This document shows positions 57,644 through 64,000 of a stretch of 64,000 nt of DNA, piece after piece. The stretch lies in assembly GCF_030687495.1 (NCBI RefSeq), contig NZ_CP117435.1, forward strand, positions 2,174,501 through 2,238,500. The letters run 5' to 3'. The stretch comes from Pseudomonas sp. FP453 (GTDB lineage: Bacteria; Pseudomonadota; Gammaproteobacteria; Pseudomonadales; Pseudomonadaceae). The notes beneath the pieces are model-generated. The model saw nothing but the letters and a program-made list of their open reading frames with translations, did no database searches and had not been told where the DNA came from. The position numbers and the translations under genes were made by a program. The first letter of the stretch is position 1. Every line of letters begins with the position of its first letter.

Positions 57644-58458
57644 TCCCACAGCGGCGCGATACCCTTGGGGCTGGTCAGGCGGTGGCCGCGTTCCAGGCCG
57701 GCAATCTTCGCCAACTCGGCGGCGCTCAAGGTCAGTTGCTGTGCCTTGAGGTTGCTTTGCAGGTTGGCACGTTGGGTAGACGACGGGATCACCGCGTAAC
57801 CCATTTGCATGGCCCAGGCCAACGTGACTTGTGCCGCCGTCGCCTGGTGGTGTTCTGCGATTTGCTGAATCACCGGATCGTTCAGCACTTCGCCATAGGC
57901 CAGGGTCATGTAGGAGGTGATCCGAATGCCGTGGGCGGTAGCAAAATCCACGACCTTGCGGTTTTGCAGGTAGGGGTGCAGTTCGATCTGGTTGGTGGCG
58001 ATATTTTCGGCGCCCACAGCGGCAATCGCCTGTTTCATCAGGTCCAGGGTGAAATTGGAAATACCGATCTGGCGCGTCAGGCCCAGACGCTTGGCTTCCA
58101 GTAACTGCCCCATGAATTCGGCAACGGGTACCTGGTCTTCCGGGGACGGCCAGTGGATCAGGGTCAGGTCGAGATGGTCGGTACGCAATTTGCGCAGGCT
58201 TTCGCGCAGGCTGGGGATCAACTGGCCTTCGGCGAAATGGGCGATCCAGATCTTGCTGGTGATGAACAGCTCGTCGCGCGGGATACCGCTGTCGGCGATG
58301 GCCTGGCCAACCTCGGCTTCATTTTCGTAGATCTGCGCGGTGTCGATGGCGCGGTAGCCCAGTTCCAGGGCAGTGCTCACGGAGTCGATCACCACCTTGC
58401 CCTGCAAGCGGAAGGTGCCGAGGCCGAAGGCTGGAATGGTGTGTGGGGCGGTGGACAT
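57640..58458 (-). CDS. dkgB: Aldo/keto reductase, 2,5-diketo-D-gluconate reductase B-like
   Basis: 272 residues of the AKR superfamily: [30 protein letters not shown] with catalytic Asp and Tyr, FITSKIW (Lys), LIHWPSP (His) and [14 protein letters not shown]. The length and order match DkgB. It reduces ketones and aldehydes such as methylglyoxal with NADPH. AGGAG precedes the ATG. Confidence 0.88.
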   Translation of the reverse strand: MSTAPHTIPAFGLGTFRLQGKVVIDSVSTALELGYRAIDTAQIYENEAEVGQAIADSGIPRDELFITSKIWIAHFAEGQLIPSLRESLRKLRTDHLDLTLIHWPSPEDQVPVAEFMGQLLEAKRLGLTRQIGISNFTLDLMKQAIAAVGAENIATNQIELHPYLQNRKVVDFATAHGIRITSYMTLAYGEVLNDPVIQQIAEHHQATAAQVTLAWAMQMGYAVIPSSTQRANLQSNLKAQQLTLSAAELAKIAGLERGHRLTSPKGIAPLWD

Positions 58459-58589
58459 CGGTAGCTCCTGAAGGGATATCAACAATGACGACGAGTATCC
58501 GTCCGTTGTGCCTTCGGAAAAACCGCCGATTCTGAAAAGGACTCTTTACCCCAGGTCACGAATCGCGACCGGGGTTTGCATGGTCCAGG

Positions 58590-58614
58590 TGTGGGAGGGA
58601 GGCCCTCCCACATG
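58590..58614 (-). terminator. Hairpin downstream of the DAHP synthase gene
   Basis: TGTGGGAGGG and CCCTCCCACA pair with a short AGGC-type loop. There is no T-run, so it may be a REP-like stop rather than a classical terminator. Confidence 0.55.
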
Positions 58615-58630
58615 TCTGGCGGGTCATCGG

Positions 58631-59710
58631 TCAGGCGAGTGTGGTGCGTTCGCGCAGCCGCTGCGCGGCATTGCGCAGCAGTTGCTCGGTAGCGTCCCAG
58701 CCCAGGCAACCGTCGGTCACCGATACGCCGTATTGCATCGATGCACTGAGTGGCTGGCAGCCCTCGAACAGGTGACTTTCCAGCATCATGCCGATCAGCG
58801 AGGAGTCGCCTTGCAGGCGCTGCTCCAGCACCTCGTTGAACACCGCTGGCTGACGCAAGGGGTCTTTGCCACTGTTGGCATGGCTGCAATCGACCATGAT
58901 CCGCGCCGCCACCTTGGATTTGGCCAGGTCGTGTTTCACCTGGGCGACGCTTTGCTCGTCGTAGTTCGGCCCACGGTGACCGCCGCGCAGCACCAGGTGA
59001 GTGTCGGGGTTGCCCGGGGTCTGGATGATCGCCGGATGGCCTTGGCTGTCGACGCCGAAGTGACGGTGCGGGTGGGAGGCCGAGCGCATCGCATCGCAGG
59101 CAATCGCGACGCCGCCGTCGGTACCGTTCTTGAAGCCCACGGGCATGCCCAGGCCGCTGGCCATCTCGCGGTGGATCTGCGACTCGGTGGTGCGCGCGCC
59201 AATCGCTACCCAGCTGAGCAGGTCATCGAAGTAGCCGGCGGCCATGGGTTGCAGCAGTTCGGTGGCAACCGGCAGGCCCAGGCGCAGCATTTCGCGCATC
59301 AATTGACGGGACAGGGTGAGGCCGGCGGCCATGTCATCGCTGCCGTCCAGGTGCGGGTCGTAGGCCAGGCCTTTCCAGCCGATGGTGGTGCGGGGTTTTT
59401 CGACGTAGGCGCGGATCACCAGCAGCATCTGGTCACTGACTTCCAGGGCCAGTTTCTTCAGGTTGCGTGCGTACTCCATGGCCGATTCCGGGTCGTGGAT
59501 CGAGCACGGGCCGACAATCACCAGCAAGCGCTTGTCTTCGCCATTGAGGATGGCGCGCACGGCTTGGCGATGGGCGTGGATCTGTTCGTTGAGGAACGGG
59601 CTGAGAGGTAGCTGGTGCTTGAGCTCAAGGGAGCTGGGCAGGCGCTGGGTCAGGGCTTCATTGGCGCTGGACAGATTGGTAACAGGCAGAGCGGCGGTGG
59701 CAGCGTTCAT
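58631..59710 (-). CDS. aroF: 3-deoxy-7-phosphoheptulonate synthase (DAHP synthase, class I)
   Basis: 359 residues. It condenses phosphoenolpyruvate with erythrose 4-phosphate, the first step to Phe, Tyr and Trp. Family blocks VGPCSIHD, RAYVEKPRTTIGWKGLAYDPHLDGS, IGARTTESQIHREMASGL, LRGG and DCSHANSGKDP are present. Start ATG at 59710 follows AGGAAG. The long leader with two aromatic-rich reading frames and a terminator suggests attenuation; which feedback isozyme (Tyr-, Phe- or Trp-sensitive) cannot be read. Confidence 0.92.
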   Translation of the reverse strand: MNAATAALPVTNLSSANEALTQRLPSSLELKHQLPLSPFLNEQIHAHRQAVRAILNGEDKRLLVIVGPCSIHDPESAMEYARNLKKLALEVSDQMLLVIRAYVEKPRTTIGWKGLAYDPHLDGSDDMAAGLTLSRQLMREMLRLGLPVATELLQPMAAGYFDDLLSWVAIGARTTESQIHREMASGLGMPVGFKNGTDGGVAIACDAMRSASHPHRHFGVDSQGHPAIIQTPGNPDTHLVLRGGHRGPNYDEQSVAQVKHDLAKSKVAARIMVDCSHANSGKDPLRQPAVFNEVLEQRLQGDSSLIGMMLESHLFEGCQPLSASMQYGVSVTDGCLGWDATEQLLRNAAQRLRERTTLA

Positions 59711-59727
59711 ATTCAAGGCTTCCTGGG

Positions 59728-59755
59728 CAAGCGGCGGGTTATTCCCGCACGCTTG
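59728..59755 (-). promoter_or_regulatory. Hairpin between the second leader frame and the DAHP synthase start
   Basis: On the minus strand CAAGCG...CGGG pairs with CCCG...CGCTTG. It begins 4 bases after the leader stop and ends 5 bases before AGGAAG, so ribosome position on the leader could open or close it. Confidence 0.6.
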
Positions 59756-59758
59756 GCC

Positions 59759-59911
59759 CTACTGGGGTGTTCGACAATTGGCCGTATCGGCTACGTGTGT
59801 TGGCTTGCCACCAATAGGTGACCGATCGGAGGCGGCAGGCTGTCCCGAGCGGAGCTTGCTAAATCGCCATGCAGTGCAAGTGTCGTAGCGGTAATAGGTG
59901 GCGTAGTTCAT
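59759..59911 (-). CDS. Second leader peptide, tyrosine-rich start
   Basis: A 50-residue frame with AAGGA 8 bases before its ATG, starting MNYATYYRYDTCTAWRF: four tyrosines, one tryptophan and one phenylalanine in the first 17 residues. The remainder (RSGQPAASDRSPIGGKPTHVADTANCRTPQ) shows no known domain. Its position between a terminator and the aroF hairpin makes a translation-controlled leader the best reading; a free-standing small protein is the alternative. Confidence 0.6.
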   Translation of the reverse strand: MNYATYYRYDTCTAWRFSKLRSGQPAASDRSPIGGKPTHVADTANCRTPQ

Positions 59912-59968
59912 GTCGTGATTCCTTAAGTGTTCTTGCAAAATTTTATGAAGGGCTTTTGTCTGCAGGCC

Positions 59969-60007
59969 AAAAAACAAAACCCCCGGTCGGGGAGCCGACC
60001 GGGGGTT
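59969..60007 (-). terminator. Intrinsic terminator (putative attenuator) upstream of aroF
   Basis: AACCCCCGGTCGG and CCGACCGGGGGTT form a 13-pair stem with CTCC loop, followed on the minus strand by TTTTGTTTTTT. It lies about 50 bases after the first leader stop and about 60 bases before the second leader frame. Because no other minus-strand gene lies upstream, it appears to act in the aroF leader itself. Confidence 0.85.
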
Positions 60008-60057
60008 AGATTTCTCTGGCAGGCGACCCCTTGAGTAGTGGCCGCCGATTTCAGGTA

Positions 60058-60192
60058 TCAGGCGCGCCAGTGGCTAAACCAATACCCAAAATAAAAGCTT
60101 ACCGCTGCGCTCGAACCGCATACACGGGTAGCCGACACCGAGCGCGGGGCGCTGGCAGCAGGGCAAACCTGGGTGTGGGTGAGTTGCAACAT
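60058..60192 (-). CDS. First leader peptide, aromatic-rich end
   Basis: A 44-residue frame with TTGGAG 8 bases before the ATG. Residues 33-42 read FYFGYWFSHW, i.e. three Phe, two Tyr and two Trp just before the stop. This is the expected layout of an attenuation leader for aromatic amino acids. The frame is too short to be listed by most gene finders. Confidence 0.65.
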   Translation of the reverse strand: MLQLTHTQVCPAASAPRSVSATRVCGSSAAVSFYFGYWFSHWRA

Positions 60193-60333
60193 GGTGTGTC
60201 TCCAAATGATGGGGGGAGCTTACTCGAGGCACGCAGGAGGATTCAATGGGTAATTTCTATCGCTTGGGGGTACTTAGCGCTATTGACCGAGATATGCTTG
60301 TAACACTTTGATATTGATTGCCTGGACGCGACC
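60193..60333. promoter_or_regulatory. Divergent promoter region of the aroF leader and the nitrilase gene
   Basis: About 140 bases shared by the two units. A TTGAAT and a TTACAA -35-like hexamer face the leader, and a TTGACC with TGATAT faces the nitrilase gene, but none has ideal spacing. Promoters are therefore only approximate. Confidence 0.35.
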
Positions 60334-61083
60334 ATGACTGCCTTTGCCCTTGCTGCTGCTCAAACGATCGCCGTTGCGGGCGACATACCTGCCAATCTCC
60401 AGCGGCATCTGGCGTTCATGGGCGTGGCAGCGGAGCACGGTGTGCAAGTGTTGGTGTTTCCAGAGTTGTCATTGACAGGCTATGAGCCGGCATTGGCTGC
60501 CGGGTTGGCAATCGCCCCGGATGACACGGTACTCGCGCCGCTGCGTGAAATGGCGCAGGCGCTGAGGCTGACGGCGGTGGTGGGGATGCCGATCCGTTTG
60601 GCGCCTGAGGCCGGTGTGTCGATCGGCGCATTGGTGTTGGGGGCGGACGGCTCCCTGGCGGTGTACACCAAGCAGCACCTGCATCCGGGTGAAGAGGTTG
60701 CATTTGTCCCGGGGCAGGGCGGTGCTGTACTCGAGTGGGGTGGCGAGCGGATTGCGCTGGCGGTGTGTGCGGACTTTTCCCACGCAAGTCATGCACTTTC
60801 TGCCGTTGAAACCGGGGCGAATGTGTACGCCGCAGGTGTGTTGATCAGTGAAGGCGGCTACGCAACAGACAGCGCCCTACTGCAGGGCTACGCCGCTGAG
60901 CATGGCCTGTTGGTGTTGATGGCCAATCATGGTGGCCCATCCGGCGGCTACGTGTGCGCGGGCCGCAGTGCGATCTGGGCCGATGATGGCAGCTTGCTGG
61001 CTGCGGTGCCGGGTGCAGGGGACGCATTGGTGATAGCCCGCCGCGAAAACGGACAGTGGTCTGGCCAAGTGATGGCTCTGTAA
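60334..61083 (+). CDS. Carbon-nitrogen hydrolase (nitrilase family)
   Basis: 249 residues with the catalytic triad Glu44 (FPELSLTGYEP), Lys113 (YTKQHLHPGE) and Cys145 (VCADFSH). Hydrolyses amides or nitriles; the substrate is unknown. The acetyltransferase ATG directly follows the stop (TAAATG), so the two are translationally linked. Confidence 0.87.
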   Translation: MTAFALAAAQTIAVAGDIPANLQRHLAFMGVAAEHGVQVLVFPELSLTGYEPALAAGLAIAPDDTVLAPLREMAQALRLTAVVGMPIRLAPEAGVSIGALVLGADGSLAVYTKQHLHPGEEVAFVPGQGGAVLEWGGERIALAVCADFSHASHALSAVETGANVYAAGVLISEGGYATDSALLQGYAAEHGLLVLMANHGGPSGGYVCAGRSAIWADDGSLLAAVPGAGDALVIARRENGQWSGQVMAL

Positions 61084-61515
61084 ATGGCATTCCACCTGCG
61101 CGCCGCGACGGATCGCGACCTGGCATTCGCACGCACACTGACCCACGAGGCCATGAGCGGCTATTACACGCAATATGGCCTGCTGTGGTCCAACGACGGT
61201 TTTGATACCGCGTGGGCCGGTCGGGAAAACTGGCTGATTTGCCGCGACGACTGCGTCCTGGGCTTTATCAGCCTGAGTCGTGACAGCCGGGCGCTGTATA
61301 TCCGCGAACTGCATCTGCTCGAAAGCTGTCGCAAGCAGGGTGCTGGCAGTTGGGTGCTGGAGCAGATGGCGCTCAAGGCCTGTGCACAGGGCTTGTTGCG
61401 CTTGACCGTGTTCAAGACCAACCCGGCGAAACGCCTCTATCAGCGCATGGGGCTGAACATCGTCGGGGAGGAAGATTGCTTCTGGCGGATGGAGCGCGTC
61501 TGCCCCTCAAGCTAA
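61084..61515 (+). CDS. GNAT family N-acetyltransferase
   Basis: 143 residues: IRELHLLESCRKQGAGSWVLEQMALKACAQGLLRLTVFKTNPAKRLYQRMGLNIVGEEDCFWRM, a complete GNAT core with QGAGSW loop. Abuts the nitrilase gene, suggesting a shared small-molecule pathway. Substrate unknown. Confidence 0.83.
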   Translation: MAFHLRAATDRDLAFARTLTHEAMSGYYTQYGLLWSNDGFDTAWAGRENWLICRDDCVLGFISLSRDSRALYIRELHLLESCRKQGAGSWVLEQMALKACAQGLLRLTVFKTNPAKRLYQRMGLNIVGEEDCFWRMERVCPSS

Positions 61516-61549
61516 ACCTGCGCCGAATCCTAATAAGCGCATACTGACC

Positions 61550-61789
61550 TTAGGAGACGACTTCCTGATCGTTGTTTTGGCCATCAGCCTCAGAAAGGAT
61601 GATCCCTTCTTTCATGCCCAAAAGGACCGCTACCTTATGGGCCTCACCACGCCGTCCCTTTTTGCGTCCAGCGAGCACTTGATAGGTGGTTGCCGGATCA
61701 ACGCCATGTTCACGGGCGAACGCTTGAACTGACTTTCCTTGATGTTCCAGCCAGGCCTTGGCTTGTGCAGCAGTACGGATTCCGGGCAT
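61550..61789 (-). CDS. BcepMu gp16-like phage-associated DNA-binding protein
   Basis: 79 residues: AAQAKAWLEHQGKSVQAFAREHGVDPATTYQVLAGRKKGRRGEAHKVAVLLGMKEGII, matching the gp16 family of BcepMu-type transposable phages: HTH plus a basic RKKGRRG loop. It is divergent from an XRE regulator, an immunity-switch arrangement, but no other phage genes are present. Confidence 0.82.
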   Translation of the reverse strand: MPGIRTAAQAKAWLEHQGKSVQAFAREHGVDPATTYQVLAGRKKGRRGEAHKVAVLLGMKEGIILSEADGQNNDQEVVS

Positions 61790-61790
61790 A

Positions 61791-61820
61791 GTTCAAAACC
61801 GTTCAAGTTCGTTTAACAAA
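61791..61820. promoter_or_regulatory. 10-bp phased operator repeats between the phage-type regulators
   Basis: GTTCAAAACC, GTTCAAGTTC and GTTTAACAAA follow one another with exact 10-base spacing between GTTCAA/GTTTAA units, i.e. one helical turn. They overlap the gp16-like start and lie 52-81 bases before the XRE start. Confidence 0.65.
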
Positions 61821-61871
61821 GAGATGAGTGTGTCACCTCTTGGGGTGTGCCAAATAGGATCATACATCCAA

Positions 61872-62238
61872 ATGAGTGGAATCGGTTCGCGTTTGAGGCA
61901 AGAAAGAGAGCGACTTGGCCTGTCGCAAAAAGTTTTTGGTGAGATCGGAGGCGTTGAAGCCAATGCACAAGGTAAATATGAAAGTGGAGGGCGCGCGCCT
62001 AAAGCGGACTACTTGTCTCGTGTCGCCGAAAGAGGTGTAGATATCCTGTATGTGTTGACCGGGGAATGCCACGCCGATTCAATCGGAACACCTAAGCCGG
62101 GTCGAAGAGAAAGTATTGGGCGATTACCGGGCGATGTTCAAGGAAGATCAGGATGCTATCCGCCGCTTGACTTCAACCCTGGCCGAGCATTCATTTCATT
62201 TGAATGGCAAAGCCAAGGCGCAATCCCAGGATTCCTGA
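61872..62238 (+). pseudogene. XRE family phage-type repressor, +1 frameshift as sequenced
   Basis: HTH: IGSRLRQERERLGLSQKVFGEIGGVEANAQGKYESGGRAPKADYLSRVAERGVDILYVLTGE, then an extra C in CC at 62069-62070; the corrected frame continues CTPIQSEHLSRVEEKVLGDYRAMFKEDQDAIRRLTSTLAEHSFHLNGKAKAQSQDS and stops at 62238, giving 121 residues. As written, the frame continues to 62324 with unrelated sequence. A sequence error is likely. Faces the gp16-like gene. Confidence 0.8.
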
Positions 62239-62257
62239 CGTTTTACCCCGCAAACTC

Positions 62258-62283
62258 GGTCGCCCGCCATTCGGCGGGCGAGT
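62258..62283. repeat. GC hairpin between the XRE gene and gacA
   Basis: CGCCCGCC and GGCGGGCG with an ATTC turn form a perfect stem without a T-run. It may weakly terminate the XRE transcript. Confidence 0.6.
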
Positions 62284-62389
62284 GCGGTTCGTTCAAACGC
62301 TATATATATGACGCTTGCAGCTAGGTCTGCGCCTTGGTTTTTTGCTAAGGTGTTCAGCAACCTATAAGACCATATCGCGAGGTGTCTGC

Positions 62390-63031
62390 TTGATTAGGGT
62401 GCTAGTAGTCGATGACCATGATCTCGTTCGTACAGGCATTACACGAATGCTGGCTGACATCGATGGCCTGCAAGTAGTCGGCCAGGCTGAGTCCGGGGAA
62501 GAGTCCCTGATCAAGGCGCGTGAGTTGAAGCCCGATGTGGTGTTGATGGACGTCAAGATGCCGGGCATCGGCGGTCTTGGCGCAACGACCAAGTTGTTGC
62601 GCAGCCACCCGGATATCAAGGTCGTGGTGGTGACAGTGTGCGAGGAAGATCCTTTCCCTACGCGCCTGCTGCAGGCCGGGGCCGCGGGTTACCTGACCAA
62701 GGGCGCCGGCCTGGCCGAGATGGTGCAAGCCATTCGCCTGGTGTTTGCCGGCCAGCGCTACATCAGTCCGCAGATTGCCCAGCAGTTGGCGATCAAGTCC
62801 TTCCAGCCCGTGAGTGATTCACCGTTTGATGCGCTGTCGGAGCGGGAAATCCAGATTGCCTTGATGATCGTCGGCTGCCAGAAGGTACAGACGATCTCGG
62901 ACAAGCTGTGCCTGTCGCCCAAGACCGTCAACACCTACCGCTATCGCATCTTCGAGAAACTCACCATCAGCAGTGATGTTGAACTGACCCTGCTCGCGGT
63001 ACGCCACGGCATGGTGGACGCCAGCGCCTGA
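62390..63031 (+). CDS. gacA: Global response regulator GacA
   Basis: 213 residues from the TTG at 62390, the usual gacA start, with GAGGTG upstream. Receiver with DD at 8-9, phospho-acceptor Asp54 (VLMDVKMPG) and Lys104 (YLTKGAG); Lux[47 protein letters not shown]. Partner of the GacS kinase; activates small RNAs that titrate RsmA/E and thereby secondary metabolism and biocontrol traits. Residues 61-68 read GGLGATTK where GacA usually has GGLEATRK. It is followed by uvrC after 1 base, the classical gacA-uvrC operon. Confidence 0.95.
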   Translation: MIRVLVVDDHDLVRTGITRMLADIDGLQVVGQAESGEESLIKARELKPDVVLMDVKMPGIGGLGATTKLLRSHPDIKVVVVTVCEEDPFPTRLLQAGAAGYLTKGAGLAEMVQAIRLVFAGQRYISPQIAQQLAIKSFQPVSDSPFDALSEREIQIALMIVGCQKVQTISDKLCLSPKTVNTYRYRIFEKLTISSDVELTLLAVRHGMVDASA

Positions 63032-63032
63032 C

Positions 63033-64000
63033 ATGACCACGCCGTTTGATCCGAGTGCCTTTCTCTCAACCTGCAGTGGCCGCCCTGGCGTGTACCGCAT
63101 GTTCGACAGCGAGGCACGCCTGCTTTACGTCGGTAAAGCCAAGAACCTGAAGAACCGCCTGGCGAGCTATTTTCGCAAGAGCGGCCTTGCGCCCAAGACG
63201 GCGGCACTGGTCGCGCGCATCGCCCAGGTCGAAACCACCATCACCGCCAACGAGACCGAAGCGCTGCTGCTTGAGCAGACGCTGATCAAGGAATGGCGGC
63301 CGCCCTACAACATCCTGCTGCGCGACGATAAGTCCTACCCCTACGTGTTTTTGTCTGACGGCAACTTTCCACGCCTGAGCATCCATCGCGGGGCGAAGAA
63401 GCAGAAGGGCAAGTACTTCGGTCCGTATCCCAGTGCTGGCGCGATCCGCGAAAGCCTGAGCCTGCTGCAAAAGACCTTTTTTGTGCGCCAGTGCGAAGAC
63501 AGCTTCTACAAGAACCGCACCCGACCGTGCCTGCAATACCAGATCAAGCGCTGCAAGGCGCCGTGCGTGGGCCTGGTCGAGCCCGCCGAGTACGCCGAAG
63601 ATGTGCGCCATTCGGTGATGTTCCTCGAAGGACGCAGCAATGCGCTCACCGATGAACTCTCCGCCGCCATGGAACAGGCCGCCAGCACCCTGGATTTCGA
63701 GCGCGCCGCCGAGCTGCGCGACCAGATCTCCCTGCTGCGCCGCGTGCAGGACCAGCAGAGCATGGAAGGCGGCACCGGCGACGTCGATGTGATCGCCGCC
63801 TTCGTCAACCCCGGCGGCGCCTGCGTGCACCTGATCAGCGTGCGTGGCGGGCGGGTGCTGGGCAGCAAGAACTTCTTCCCGCAGACCGGTATCGATGAGG
63901 ACGTGGCCGAAGTCATGGCTGCGTTTCTCGGCCAGTACTACGTCAGCAGCCCTGAGCGCGACCTGCCGTCCGAACTGATCGTCAACGTGGTTCACGAAGA
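63033..64000 (+). CDS. uvrC: Excinuclease ABC subunit C UvrC (N-terminal part; gene runs off the window)
   Basis: 323 residues are visible: GIY-YIG nuclease domain [32 protein letters not shown], the cysteine-rich block [17 protein letters not shown], and the UVR motif [19 protein letters not shown]. Makes the 3' cut in nucleotide excision repair with UvrB. ATG at 63033 overlaps the gacA region with a 1-base gap, so it is co-transcribed with gacA. Confidence 0.95.
   Translation, partial: MTTPFDPSAFLSTCSGRPGVYRMFDSEARLLYVGKAKNLKNRLASYFRKSGLAPKTAALVARIAQVETTITANETEALLLEQTLIKEWRPPYNILLRDDKSYPYVFLSDGNFPRLSIHRGAKKQKGKYFGPYPSAGAIRESLSLLQKTFFVRQCEDSFYKNRTRPCLQYQIKRCKAPCVGLVEPAEYAEDVRHSVMFLEGRSNALTDELSAAMEQAASTLDFERAAELRDQISLLRRVQDQQSMEGGTGDVDVIAAFVNPGGACVHLISVRGGRVLGSKNFFPQTGIDEDVAEVMAAFLGQYYVSSPERDLPSELIVNVVHE

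Overview
The window reads as a chromosomal segment of a Pseudomonas of the P. fluorescens group. The supporting evidence is a GC-rich genome with long antisense open frames, the gacA-uvrC pair at the right end (gacA with its usual TTG start), an sstT/topB/yegQ/queD/yceH housekeeping set, a PA2653-PA2659-like block (PepSY pair, BqsRS/CarRS two-component system, TlpQ-like chemoreceptor, Na+/H+ antiporter), and many REP-type inverted repeats of the 'GTGGGAGC(G/T)GGCTTGC' class at gene ends. No insertion sequence, CRISPR array, rRNA or tRNA gene was seen.

Layout. 1-4.4 kb: codBA cytosine uptake/deamination, Nudix-GNAT pair, queD, patatin-like lipase. 4.4-11 kb: PepSY-PepSY-bqsR-bqsS operon, chemoreceptor, antiporter. 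11-24 kb: tRNA hydroxylation protein, permeases, small proteins, SDH-like oxidoreductase, sstT, MFS pump, nhaR-like regulator, terC, phosphatase, GST-phzF. 24-34 kb: hemB, LysE exporter, lipoproteins, thioesterase, an acetoacetate/ketone-body operon (scoA-scoB-atoB) with divergent LysR gene, sirtuin, CBS protein. 34-46.6 kb: topB with an SOS box, MHS transporter plus GMC oxidoreductase with divergent LysR gene, transglutaminase-like protein, DNA alkylation repair protein, gamma-glutamylpolyamine synthetase with PauR/PuuR-like regulator. 46.6-57.6 kb: RcnB-like protein, MFS, DUF1652, PAS-LuxR regulator, FKBP, MgtC with a long structured leader, and a BvgAS/EvgAS-type phosphorelay followed by a degenerate receiver. 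57.6-64 kb: dkgB, an aroF/aroG-type DAHP synthase, nitrilase-GNAT pair, a lone phage-type regulator pair, gacA and the 5' part of uvrC.

The most interesting signal is the approximately 480-base leader in front of the DAHP synthase gene. It holds a short reading frame with a strong ribosome-binding site ending in FYFGYWFSHW, then a strong intrinsic terminator, then a second translated-looking frame beginning MNYATYYRYDTCTAW, then a hairpin just before the ribosome-binding site of the enzyme gene. This looks like dual aromatic-amino-acid attenuation. Other regulatory sites read from the sequence are a LexA box on topB, a BqsR-like direct repeat ahead of the PepSY-bqsRS operon, 10-bp phased repeats between the two phage-type regulators, palindromes between the DUF1652 gene and the PAS-LuxR gene, and a structured mgtC leader.

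Five genes (nhaR-like, hemB, CBS protein, PAS-LuxR regulator, XRE regulator) each carry a single extra base in a short run of one nucleotide. Because hemB is normally needed for heme synthesis and all five errors are +1, uncorrected sequencing or assembly errors are the likeliest explanation. The coordinates given for these genes span the intended full-length gene.
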